The notes under the pieces were generated by a model. The model made no database searches. It was not told where the DNA came from and saw only the letters and a program-made list of their open reading frames with translations. Positions 1 to 5,587 of a stretch of 6,835 nt of DNA are shown piece after piece. Origin of the DNA: Ruminiclostridium sp. (GTDB lineage: Bacteria > Bacillota_A > Clostridia > Oscillospirales > Ruminococcaceae); contig JAFZOA010000719.1 in assembly GCA_017550775.1 (NCBI GenBank), positions 1-6,835 of the forward strand, written 5' to 3'. The position numbers and the translations under genes were made by a program. The stretch's first letter is position 1. Every line of letters begins with the position of its first letter.

Positions 1-1211
1 TCATACGGGGTCTGTTCATTCCCGGAGGTCAGCAGCTCCACCGCGTATGACAGCACGCGCAGAGACTTCTCCGGGCTGTTCAGAAGCCCGAAAGCGGAAT
101 TTGTCCCGCCGACCGGCGCTGTCACCGGAATGAGCGATATCCGCCTGTGGATATACCTCTCCCTGACGGAAGCAAGATACTCCGCACCGCCGGACAGGAA
201 CGTGTTCAATACCGGAAGCCCGATCCTTTCAAGCTCGCGGACTGTTTTAAGCTCCTCCCGGGATATATCAGCGGGCTTTACGGCGGGACGGGTCTCTGTC
301 TCACCGGCGCGTTCCGAAGCTTCCGGAGTCTCGCTCTCCGCTCTGTATGTAAGGATTTCTGTGTTGTAGCTGTAGCTTGTGCCGCCGGTGTTTACGACAG
401 TCTCCTGCGTATTCACCGCGACATTCGTGACCCCGGAACCGCTGTTTACGGCGGTCTCGTAGGTCTTCTGCTCATTCCGGATATTTACCGTTTCTCCCGA
501 AACTTCCGGAGACTCGCTCTCCGTCCTGTATGTTAAATTCTCTGTACTGTAATTGTAGCTTGTGTCGCCCGCGTTTATGACAGAGGTGACATCTTCCGAC
601 GGCTCCCTCACATTCACGCTGTCTCCGGATATATCTTCCTTGCTGAAAACAAGTCCGGGAAGCGTGTTGTAAGCATATCTGCCGGAATAGGCATAGCTTG
701 CGCTCTGCTCACCGAAGAAACGCTGCGTGAGAGATGTCAGATCCACCGAAGAATACCGGTACGACCGCTTATCCTCAGTTATCTCCGAGACTGAGAGCGC
801 GTTTTCGAGCGCCCCGGGCGAGTTGATATACGAAAGAGCCTCCGTTATCCGCGTGTAAGCGTTGCTGTCGGAAACGCGGATAAAGCTCATGCTGCGCTCT
901 ATGCGCTCCGAGACGGCAGACAGGAAATGCCCGGTAACTGTCGGGTCCTTCACCTTTCCCTCAAGTATGAGCCTGCGGACGATCATCAGCTTCAGCGTAT
1001 AGCCTATCTCGCTGCGAAGGCGCTTTTCATCTTCAAGCTGTTTATTCAGAGCGTTCAGATACACAAGCGTCTCGGCACCGAACGGAAAGGCTTCCGTGCC
1101 GCTGTACTTCTCCATAACAGCCGCGGCAAACGCCCCCGCCTTTGTGAGAGCGTGAAAGCTCTGCCGCATAGGTGAGATGACGGCTATGTTTCGGGCAGTC
1201 ATACGATACAT
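1..1211 (-). CDS. Large unrecognised protein of the CIS-like operon, 3' end outside the window
   Basis: An open frame runs from ATG at 1211 to the left edge: 403 codons checked one by one, no stop. The start is supported by GAGGTG (1222-1217) five bases upstream; a second ATG three codons later (1202) is possible. It begins 17 bp after the stop of the tube gene, so it is the fourth gene of that operon. I do not recognise the family. Residues 1-140 look largely helical and charged. Residues 145-185 are rich in Tyr/Ser. Residues 200-305 are low-complexity Thr/Glu/Asn/Ser sequence holding a duplicated segment (210-238 and 271-299, 19 of 29 identical). From 315 the sequence again looks like an ordered helical domain. 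Helical ends joined by a repetitive linker would suit a structural or baseplate-associated protein, or a cargo of a contractile injection system, but this is inference from neighbours only. Confidence 0.85.
   Translation of the reverse strand, partial: MYRMTARNIAVISPMRQSFHALTKAGAFAAAVMEKYSGTEAFPFGAETLVYLNALNKQLEDEKRLRSEIGYTLKLMIVRRLILEGKVKDPTVTGHFLSAVSERIERSMSFIRVSDSNAYTRITEALSYINSPGALENALSVSEITEDKRSYRYSSVDLTSLTQRFFGEQSASYAYSGRYAYNTLPGLVFSKEDISGDSVNVREPSEDVTSVINAGDTSYNYSTENLTYRTESESPEVSGETVNIRNEQKTYETAVNSGSGVTNVAVNTQETVVNTGGTSYSYNTEILTYRAESETPEASERAGETETRPAVKPADISREELKTVRELERIGLPVLNTFLSGGAEYLASVRERYIHRRISLIPVTAPVGGTNSAFGLLNSPEKSLRVLSYAVELLTSGNEQTPY
315..584 (-). repeat. Internal duplication in the large unknown gene (two units, 87 bp each, 61-codon period)
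   Basis: Unit 1 lies at 584-498 (residues 210-238) and unit 2 at 401-315 (residues 271-299). Both follow the pattern V-x-N-x-G-x-T-S-Y-x-Y-x-T-E-x-L-T-Y-R, then E-S-E-x-P-E-x-S. The DNA is also clearly alike: cttccggag then ctcgctctccg recurs on the plus strand in both. Between them a shorter degenerate copy (VNSGSG, then VNTQETVVNTGG) suggests earlier rounds of duplication. This is a genuine within-gene repeat, not a mobile element. Confidence 0.85.
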
Positions 1212-1228
1212 TCAAACACCTCGGAAGT

Positions 1229-1672
1229 TCACATACCGGCCGCGAGAGGCACCTCGGTAATGCCCGTGTGCGCGATCCTGAGCGACTGCACCAGCACCGC
1301 GCTTTCAAGGGCATCGAGCGGGGAGAACTCGCGCTCGACCACGATACCGTTGGTGGCGAAGAACATTCTCACCGTTTTGCCGTCCTTATTTACGGAAATG
1401 GTGATCGCGGATATGATAGTACCGACCGTGAGCACCGAGAACGCCATGTCAGTGACCGTCGAATGAAGCGCCCGTTCGAGCACAAGAAAGTCGGGGTTCC
1501 GCTTTGGTTTTCTAAGGATAACGGGCGCGTCGTTGATACCGCCGTTGACAATAGTTTCTATCTCGACCGAGCTTGAAAGATTATATACCTTGCCGAAGCT
1601 GAACGGTATACCGTCCAGATTGACCGTAAACGAATATCCGGGTATGAAATCCGAAGCCGAAGACATTCCCAT
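1229..1672 (-). CDS. Tail-tube protein, gp19 / Afp5-like, of a contractile injection system
   Basis: This 147-residue protein has the layout of the phage-tail-tube family (T4 gp19, and Afp1/Afp5 of extracellular contractile injection systems). Signs are the early strand F-T-V-N-L-D-G (15-21), F-G-K-V-x-x-L (26-32), an acidic E-I-E-T before G-G-I-N-D (38-48), and the segment P-K-R-N-P-D-F-L-V-L-E-R-A-L (56-69). The C-terminal half is a second beta-rich stretch ending SPLDA...VLVQSLRIAHTGI. Such proteins stack as hexameric rings in the inner tube or form the first ring on the baseplate. ATG at 1672 is preferred: GGTGA (1686-1682) sits nine bases upstream. A second in-frame ATG at 1666 is less well placed. 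It starts 17 bp after the DUF6760-type gene. Being alone and next to that gene, it may be the Afp5-like tube initiator rather than the main tube subunit; that is inference. Confidence 0.8.
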   Translation of the reverse strand: MGMSSASDFIPGYSFTVNLDGIPFSFGKVYNLSSSVEIETIVNGGINDAPVILRKPKRNPDFLVLERALHSTVTDMAFSVLTVGTIISAITISVNKDGKTVRMFFATNGIVVEREFSPLDALESAVLVQSLRIAHTGITEVPLAAGM

Positions 1673-1689
1673 AACAACAGTTCACCGCC

Positions 1690-1866
1690 CTATATCTTGA
1701 ATACATTTTCCGGCTCATCATTGAGCTTGCTGTTGATGCGCGATATCTCACGGCACCAGCGCCTTCTCTCCATATGGCTGAAACGCTCTATCTCGCTGTT
1801 CGGCCAGTGCATATAATAGCCGATAAACGCCATTTCCTCATAGATCTTTTCCGCCGGATATGTCAC
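1690..1866 (-). CDS. DUF6760-type small CIS/phage-tail protein, GTG start overlapping the previous stop
   Basis: This 58-residue protein begins (GTG read as Met) M-T-Y-P-A-E-K-I-Y-E-E and carries a central H-W-P then H-M-E-R-R-R-W-C-R-E-I-S-R-I-N. That matches my recollection of DUF6760, short proteins found beside tube genes in contractile injection clusters, where the motif Y-P-x-x-x-x-Y-E-E and H-x-x-R-R-x-W-V/C-x-E-I are typical. The upstream tail-assembly gene ends TAG at 1868-1866, and the GTG at 1866-1864 shares its last G (TAGTG), which points to translational coupling. An upstream ATG at 1926 would add 20 residues without family character, deep inside the previous gene, and is rejected. 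Its role is unknown; a small assembly or baseplate-linked factor is likely from context. Confidence 0.8.
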   Translation of the reverse strand: MTYPAEKIYEEMAFIGYYMHWPNSEIERFSHMERRRWCREISRINSKLNDEPENVFKI

Positions 1867-2234
1867 TATTCTCCGGCTTCCAGAAAATTTACGGGGATCT
1901 CTATGGGCTGACCGCAGTGCGGACATACCGACTTGTACACAGGCATCTCCATAGTGTTTATCTTGGAATAGAGATCCTGAAGGTAAGCGAGGTCAATGGT
2001 GAAAAGCCCCTCCACCACCCGGGTATCCACTGCGGGAAGCGTACCGAGGCTCTTTATGACTCTCGACAGTATGATTATGGTAAGATAGCCGGGGTTTTGC
2101 TGCACTCTCGGATCTTTGAGCGGTATGATCTCGTCGCCCGCGTTCGCAAGGCGCATCACACCCTCGCGGTGAAGATTTCCGTTAATGTCCATATACCCCT
2201 TTGGAAGAGTGAACTTAAATTCCGTTTCAAACAT
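1866..2234 (-). CDS. Phage/CIS tail-assembly-type protein with C-terminal CPHC
   Basis: This 122-residue protein resembles the proteins annotated as phage tail assembly protein in contractile injection clusters of actinobacteria and other bacteria. It starts with F-x-F-T-L-P-K-G-Y (7-14), then H-R-E-G-V-M-R-L-A-N-A-G-D-E-I (22-36), D-P-R-V-x-x-N-P-G-Y (41-50), an L-S-R-V-I then L-G-x-L-P core (56-67) and L-F-T-I-D-L-A-Y-L-Q-D-L-Y (77-89). The C-terminus carries a single C-P-H-C pair (C104, C107), half of a zinc ribbon, which could bind metal only by pairing with another copy or partner. ATG at 2234 has AGGGGTG (2246-2240) five bases upstream. It is the first gene after the promoter at 2397-2425, so it opens the operon. 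A role as chaperone or adaptor in tube/sheath assembly is inferred from the name and company of the family. Confidence 0.75.
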   Translation of the reverse strand: MFETEFKFTLPKGYMDINGNLHREGVMRLANAGDEIIPLKDPRVQQNPGYLTIIILSRVIKSLGTLPAVDTRVVEGLFTIDLAYLQDLYSKINTMEMPVYKSVCPHCGQPIEIPVNFLEAGE

Positions 2235-2254
2235 ATAAACACCCCTGTAGAATA

Positions 2255-2283
2255 TGATCTGATACTATTTTCGTTTCAGATCA
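2255..2283 (-). promoter_or_regulatory. Alternative hairpin in the leader, competing with the element A outer stem
   Basis: On the minus strand TGATCTGA (2283-2276) can pair with TCAGATCA (2262-2255) across a 13-nt loop. The 2282-2276 part of that arm can instead pair with TCAGATC at 2362-2356, extending element A. The two pairings exclude each other. The downstream arm ends nine bases before the AGGGGTG ribosome-binding site. No U-tract follows, so it is not an intrinsic terminator. Confidence 0.5.
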
Positions 2284-2365
2284 CAGACAAGTTTTTTTAC
2301 GTTTCTTTCCCCGTCTACGGCGGGGAAAGAACGATATGCCTTTTGTCTGTATGTTGATCTGACAT
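2276..2365 (-). repeat. Stem-loop element A, in the putative 5' leader of the CIS-like operon
   Basis: Read on the minus strand, an outer stem ACAGACAA (2350-2343) / TTGTCTGT (2290-2283) encloses an inner hairpin of 11 bp (2331-2321 with 2313-2303, loop of 7) and a run of seven A. After a 5-nt bulge (2355-2351) the outer stem can be extended by TCAGATC (2362-2356) / GATCTGA (2282-2276). The element lies between the promoter and the start of the 122-aa gene, so it should be transcribed. Element B at 2583-2663 repeats the same order: CTGAT-box, ACAGACA arm, C/G hairpin, AACG, A7, TGTCTGT arm. It could be a cis-regulatory RNA or a copy of a small palindromic repeat family. Confidence 0.7.
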
Positions 2366-2396
2366 CAGTATAAACATTTACAAAATACACATAAAT

Positions 2397-2425
2397 ATTA
2401 TATATCAATATAGTATATAATACAA
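2397..2425 (-). promoter_or_regulatory. Putative housekeeping-type promoter of the CIS-like operon
   Basis: On the minus strand a perfect TATAAT -10 box lies at 2402-2397 and TTGTAT (three of six matches to TTGACA) at 2425-2420, with a spacer of exactly 17 bp in very AT-rich DNA. Transcription would start near 2390, giving a leader of about 155 nt that contains element A. The region is so AT-rich that alternative -10 boxes (for example TATACT) exist. Confidence 0.6.
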
Positions 2426-2521
2426 GTTCTTTTTATAAAAAAGCATATCATTTCTCATTTTCCGACATATTCAGCACCGATTTTTTGTGCATTTGCACCA
2501 AATTTCCGTTACCTCACGGTA

Positions 2522-2558
2522 TAAAAATGTGCCGGAGCAGTTTCTCACCGCTCCGGCA
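2522..2558 (-). terminator. Intrinsic terminator of the transporter/partner-switch operon
   Basis: On the minus strand TGCCGGAGC (2558-2550) pairs perfectly with GCTCCGGCA (2538-2530) across an 11-nt loop, followed within two bases by TTTTT (2527-2523). It lies about 100 bp after the stop of the anti-sigma gene and upstream of the next promoter, so it should separate the two operons. Confidence 0.85.
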
Positions 2559-2582
2559 GCATCACATTTCCCGATCATTATT

Positions 2583-2663
2583 ACAGACATGGCTTTTTTT
2601 CGTTTTCTCCCCCGCCGCAGGTGAGAGAGAAGATAAATATGTCTGTTTATTGATGTGAGATCA
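2583..2663 (-). repeat. Stem-loop element B, at the 3' end of the anti-sigma gene
   Basis: On the minus strand ACAGACAT (2646-2639) pairs with ATGTCTGT (2590-2583). Inside is a hairpin of TTCTCTCTC (2631-2623) with GGGGGAGAA (2613-2605) that needs two U-G wobbles as minus-strand RNA; on the other strand these would be A-C mismatches, so the structure favours transcription from the minus strand. AACG and seven A (2600-2594) follow the hairpin exactly as in element A. The upstream CTGAT/ATCA box overlaps the TGA stop (2663-2661) of the anti-sigma gene. A further ACAGACAA (2674-2667) lies in the last codons of that gene. Confidence 0.7.
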
Positions 2664-3083
2664 GTCTTGTCTGTTCTCTATATTCTTCCTTATCGTCAGT
2701 ATGTTCATTCCGTCCCTGTACTCGTAACTCACCGCGTCCATGCTCTTTTTGACAATGAGTATCCCCATGCCGCCTATCGGTCTTTCCTCAACAGAGAGCG
2801 TCGTGTCCGGATCCTCCCTCGCAAGCGGGTCATACGGTCTCCCGCGGTCGATAAAGGTTATATCCGCCGTGAGCGGGTCTTCCGTAACTTCAACGCGTAC
2901 AGTGGCGTCACCCGTACCCGGGCTGTAGGAATAGTTCGCGATATTCGTGAAGATCTCGTCCACCGCGACCTCTATCGACATCAGCACCCGCATATCGCAG
3001 TCGTACCCTTCAAGCAGACCGTCCACGAACTCAACGACTGTATCTGCATTTTCCGGTGCAGCTGCGATCGTCAGCTCTTTCAT
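2661..3083 (-). CDS. RsbW/SpoIIAB-like anti-sigma serine kinase (HATPase_c_2)
   Basis: This 140-residue protein has the GHKL ATP-binding fold of anti-sigma regulatory factors. The N-box is E-V-A-V-D-E-I-F-T-N-I-A-N-Y (38-51, with E43 and N47), the G1 box is D-R-G (79-81) followed by R-P-Y-D-P, and the G2 glycine loop is G-G-M-G-I (104-108). In the known circuits such a protein binds a sigma factor or another target and phosphorylates its STAS antagonist. Its ATG lies one base after the TGA of the phosphatase gene (TGATATG), and its ribosome-binding site GGAGGAG (3097-3091) is inside that gene, so the two should be co-translated. It is the last gene of the operon; the target is not in this window. 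The family also includes kinases that do not bind sigma factors, so the output cannot be read from sequence. Confidence 0.9.
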   Translation of the reverse strand: MKELTIAAAPENADTVVEFVDGLLEGYDCDMRVLMSIEVAVDEIFTNIANYSYSPGTGDATVRVEVTEDPLTADITFIDRGRPYDPLAREDPDTTLSVEERPIGGMGILIVKKSMDAVSYEYRDGMNILTIRKNIENRQD

Positions 3084-3084
3084 A

Positions 3085-4950
3085 TCATTCTCCTCCCAGA
3101 TACCGGATACAAAGCATAGTTATATCGTCTGACTGCTCCGCACCCTCGGTAAAACCTGCAACGTCCGCGATGACCATGTCACATACCGGCTCCGCTATGC
3201 CGTTCTTCTCAGACGGCACGGGAGAGCTTTCCCCGAACGACAGCAGCTTTCTGAGTCTCTCCTCGCCGTACTGCTCCTCGTTAACGTCCATTGCCTCGGT
3301 AACTCCGTCGGTGTACAGGAACAGGATATCTCCCTTTCCGAGCTGTACGGACTGCTCCTTATACTGTATGCCGTCCATTCCCGCAAGCATCAGTCCGGGT
3401 CTGAGCATAACATATCCGGCTTCCCCGTCCTTAATTAACAGCGGCGGATTGTGTCCGGCGTTCGCCACACGCACAAGCCCGGTATCAAGGTCAAGATACC
3501 CGAGCCACGCGGTCACGAACATCTCCGCTTCGTTCCCCTCGCAGAGCTTCTCGTTGGCGAGAGTAAACACCTCCGCCGGGGGAAGCCCGCTCTCGGCAAG
3601 GCTCTTGATGACAGCCTTCGCAGTCATCATGAACATCGCGCCGGGAATGCTTTTTCCCGAAACGTCGGCGATAAGAAATCCAAGCGTTCGTTCTCCGAGC
3701 ATATAGAAGTCATAGAAGTCGCCGCCGACCTCCTTAGCCGCACTCATGCTCGCAAAAAGCTCAAATTCCTTATGCTCGGGGAAAGGCGGGAACACATTCG
3801 GGAGCGCGGAGCTCTGGATCGCCTTCGCCACCGCAAGATCCGCGTCGATACGCGCCGCCGCCTCTTCGATATACCCTTTCAGTCTGTCTACCGTGGCGTT
3901 GATGTCGTCGGAGAGCGTATCGAACTCGTAGGTATCGCGCACCTCGACCTTTTCCTCAAGGTTGCCCTCGGTTATCTCGGCAAGAACGCTGTTGACCTTG
4001 ACGATGTTCCTGACTATAAGAAGCCGTATAAGCACCACCAGCACCGCGAACAGGATCGAGAACACTATAAGTTCAAGCAGGACTGTCGTGTTCATCATGG
4101 TGTTTATGCCCGCAATAGCCTCGCTTACGGGGTAAACTCCGATGATATAGACACCCTTGACATAGTTTACCACCACATACGAAGGAGTCCCGAACACATC
4201 AGCCTCCATGCTCACATAAGAGCATTCGTCAGATGCGTCTATGCCGATGCCGGAGCTTGAAAGGTTCTTTCCCGTGTGCTCGTTATGGAAGCTGTTCATA
4301 ACAGCCATGTCCCTGTCGCACACGAGAAGATAACCGTTCTCGCCTATACGCCTGTTTGTGGCTGCGAACCGCGCCTGCTCCCTGATAGCCTCGTAATACA
4401 TATCGTTGGTAAGTCCGACCTGAATGAAGCCGCTTCCGTCCGAAAAGCGTCTTCCGGCGTACTTCATAAGAACGGTCTCGTCATAGGAGACCCCTTTCAC
4501 GTCCTGAACGAACTGCCGGGTCTCACCGTCAAGAAGCACAAGAAATTCAGCCGACTGGTCTCCGGAATGCATATCAAAGCCGATATACCCGGGAACCGAG
4601 GAAGCCACGATAATACCCGCGGAATCAACGATATTGATCTCAACACCGCTTCCGCCGTAATAATCGCCGAGCTTACGCGAAAGCGCATCCGGTTCTTCGA
4701 TATTGGCGGTAGCGATATAATCCCCGTCAACGAACTGATCGACATACGTTATGAGCGTAAGATCCGCCATTTCGTCTATATCGTTGCTCACGTCCTCAAC
4801 ATTCTGCCGCACAAGCGCGGTGGTCTGTTTTTCGGAGCGCCCGGACAGCGAAAAATAAGTCATTCCCGCCGATATCACGCACGCCGCCAGAACTATCACG
4901 ATGAGCCAGACGGTTATAACGACAGCTATTTTCCTTTTCCTTGGTCTCAT
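3085..4950 (-). CDS. Membrane Cache-HAMP-SpoIIE (PP2C) phosphatase
   Basis: This 621-residue sensor phosphatase (RsbU-like) has a basic N-terminus and a first membrane segment (about 8-31). An extracytoplasmic sensing region (about 35-285) includes a Cache-like stretch G-E-N-G-Y-L-L-V-C-D-R-D (203-214). A second membrane segment (about 288-313) is followed by a HAMP linker (about 311-365), the A-K-A-I-Q-S-S-A-L-P signature (375-384) and the SpoIIE/PP2C domain (about 390-618). Metal-binding acidic residues are visible: D411 in E-V-G-G-D-F-Y-D, D429 in A-D-V-S-G, D548 in Y-T-D-G-V-T-E-A and D608/D609 in S-D-D-I-T. It should dephosphorylate the STAS protein encoded just upstream when a ligand outside the cell is sensed. 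The start is 3 bp after the STAS stop codon. All catalytic motifs look intact; the ligand is unknown. Confidence 0.93.
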   Translation of the reverse strand: MRPRKRKIAVVITVWLIVIVLAACVISAGMTYFSLSGRSEKQTTALVRQNVEDVSNDIDEMADLTLITYVDQFVDGDYIATANIEEPDALSRKLGDYYGGSGVEINIVDSAGIIVASSVPGYIGFDMHSGDQSAEFLVLLDGETRQFVQDVKGVSYDETVLMKYAGRRFSDGSGFIQVGLTNDMYYEAIREQARFAATNRRIGENGYLLVCDRDMAVMNSFHNEHTGKNLSSSGIGIDASDECSYVSMEADVFGTPSYVVVNYVKGVYIIGVYPVSEAIAGINTMMNTTVLLELIVFSILFAVLVVLIRLLIVRNIVKVNSVLAEITEGNLEEKVEVRDTYEFDTLSDDINATVDRLKGYIEEAAARIDADLAVAKAIQSSALPNVFPPFPEHKEFELFASMSAAKEVGGDFYDFYMLGERTLGFLIADVSGKSIPGAMFMMTAKAVIKSLAESGLPPAEVFTLANEKLCEGNEAEMFVTAWLGYLDLDTGLVRVANAGHNPPLLIKDGEAGYVMLRPGLMLAGMDGIQYKEQSVQLGKGDILFLYTDGVTEAMDVNEEQYGEERLRKLLSFGESSPVPSEKNGIAEPVCDMVIADVAGFTEGAEQSDDITMLCIRYLGGE

Positions 4951-4953
4951 AGA

Positions 4954-5256
4954 TCATGATGCCTCGATATCAAGCACATCCGCCATTCCGGTAAATGTGA
5001 AGACATCCATTACGGCGGGTGTGACATTGATGATCTTAAGGCTTCCCTGCTTCTTCATCACCTTTGCGGAGGAAAGAATGACACGAAGCCCCGCCGACGC
5101 AATGTATTCAAGCTTCGCGAAGTCGTACACGAGCTCCGTCACACCGCCGATGTTGTCCTTAAGCGCCTTTTCGAGCTCCGGCGCGGAGGTGGTGCTGAGT
5201 TTGCCTTCCATTGTCAGAGTGAGCTTCGCGCCGTCCTTCTGTGTGGTCACTGTCAT
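4954..5256 (-). CDS. STAS-domain anti-sigma-factor antagonist (SpoIIAA/RsbV-like)
   Basis: This 100-residue protein is a single STAS domain: L-T-L-T-M-E-G-K-L (12-20), a helix after S-A-P-E-L-E (24-29), L-V-Y-D-F (42-46), then Y-I-A-S-A-G-L-R-V-I (51-60). S54 aligns with the phosphorylated Ser58 of Bacillus SpoIIAA (D-S-S-G-L), while the preceding Asp and following Ser are both Ala here. In the family, the dephosphorylated form sequesters the anti-sigma kinase and frees its target. It lies 32 bp after the peptide gene and 3 bp before the phosphatase gene. The ribosome-binding site is weak (AAAGGGA, about ten bases before ATG), so expression may be lower than that of the peptide. C-terminal E-A-S and usual length suggest a complete protein. 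Confidence 0.9.
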   Translation of the reverse strand: MTVTTQKDGAKLTLTMEGKLSTTSAPELEKALKDNIGGVTELVYDFAKLEYIASAGLRVILSSAKVMKKQGSLKIINVTPAVMDVFTFTGMADVLDIEAS

Positions 5257-5288
5257 TTAAGTCAATCCCTTTCTTGTTGCCGTAAGCT

Positions 5289-5546
5289 CTACATTTTCTT
5301 TACGATGTCGTCCTTGTCGGGAGACGAATCAAGATCGACACGACCCTTGGCGACTATCCTGCCGGTAGTTTTGCCGAATTTCACGCGGCCTCTGCCGAGA
5401 ACGTTCCTCGATGTGTTCCCGAACCTTACCATACCGCCGGCTGCCGCCTCTGCCTCATCGTCCGTGATCTCACCCTCGGCGAGCTCCTCCTCTTCGATGA
5501 ACTCCTCCTCGGTCCCGATTTTGTTTTCAGGTTCCTTGTTTTTCAT
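5289..5546 (-). CDS. Double-glycine leader peptide with basic repeat core, probable exporter substrate
   Basis: This 85-residue peptide has a very acidic leader (1-38) ending E-I-T-D-D-E-A-E-A-A-A-G-G, the shape of bacteriocin and NHLP/Nif11-type leaders cut after Gly-Gly by a C39 peptidase. After the cut the core starts at M39. Two adjacent 15-residue units follow (40-54 VRFGNTSRNVLGRGR and 55-69 VKFGKTTGRIVAKGR; 6 identical, most others conservative). A divergent acidic third segment runs from V70 to K84. The units carry nine Arg/Lys and no acidic residue, and the core has no Cys. The ribosome-binding site AGGAGG (5560-5555), eight bases before ATG, is the strongest in the window, fitting a highly made product. 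The exporter gene lies directly upstream. No maturation enzyme is in view, so it may be exported unmodified. Bacteriocin, signal or surface-binding peptide are all possible; I do not recognise the core. Confidence 0.85.
   Translation of the reverse strand: MKNKEPENKIGTEEEFIEEEELAEGEITDDEAEAAAGGMVRFGNTSRNVLGRGRVKFGKTTGRIVAKGRVDLDSSPDKDDIVKKM
5292..5429 (-). repeat. 15-codon tandem repeat encoding the peptide core
   Basis: Codons for residues 40-54 (5429-5385) and 55-69 (5384-5340) encode the pattern V-[RK]-F-G-[NK]-T-[ST]-x-x-[VI]-x-[GA]-[RK]-G-R. Residues 70-84 keep the same length and the initial V but little else. The exact 15-residue step with no gap marks an in-frame duplication. Alternating V/F and R/K near the start of each unit would suit a beta strand. 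Confidence 0.8.
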
Positions 5547-5587
5547 GATAATGTCCTCCTTTTTTCGGTTTGCTATCTTTTCTTACA

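Larger units (their letters stand above)
2235..2660. other. Intergenic regulatory region between the two operons
   Basis: About 425 bp without a convincing reading frame, much more AT-rich than the flanking genes, especially 2370-2460. In minus-strand order it holds: a stem-loop element overlapping the end of the anti-sigma gene (2583-2663), an intrinsic terminator (2522-2558), an AT-rich promoter (2397-2425), a second stem-loop element (2276-2365), an alternative hairpin (2255-2283) and the ribosome-binding site of the 122-aa gene (2240-2246). The stretch 2426-2520 contains only weak palindromes, with no assigned role. Confidence 0.8.

Noticed and set aside
130..536. Plus-strand frames of 79 and 129 codons
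   Set aside because: Antisense to the long minus-strand frame 1-1211, whose duplicated segment is conserved as protein; no supporting features on the plus strand.
1042..1314. Minus-strand frame of 90 codons
   Set aside because: Overlaps the end of the tube gene and the start of the large unknown gene in another frame; Arg/Cys-rich shadow product.
1867..1926. Upstream ATG extension of the 58-aa DUF6760-type gene
   Set aside because: The extra residues would lie inside the tail-assembly gene and look unlike the family; the GTG overlapping the stop codon gives the expected N-terminus M-T-Y-P.
1..2234. Ordinary prophage tail module
   Set aside because: Not excluded, but the DUF6760-type protein and this type of tail-assembly protein fit contractile injection clusters better, and no capsid, packaging or lysis gene is seen.
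2303..2331. Strong C/G hairpin read as an intrinsic terminator
   Set aside because: No T-run follows on either strand; on the minus strand a run of A follows. It is better explained as the inner hairpin of element A.
2235..2390. Leader as a known riboswitch (cyclic-di-GMP, SAM, THF, preQ1)
   Set aside because: None of the conserved core motifs of these classes that I know is visible; the similarity is only general stem-loop layout.
2487..2498. Near-palindrome GTGCATTTGCAC as an operator
   Set aside because: Only short arms and a single copy, upstream of the promoter with no matching site elsewhere; cannot be told from chance.
2235..2660. CRISPR array, tRNA or insertion sequence in the gap
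   Set aside because: Only two diverged element copies, no regular spacers, no cloverleaf, and no transposase fragment or target-site duplication.
3451..4260. Plus-strand open frame of about 269 codons
   Set aside because: Lies entirely antisense to the phosphatase gene with its clear HAMP and SpoIIE motifs; no ribosome-binding site or family features.
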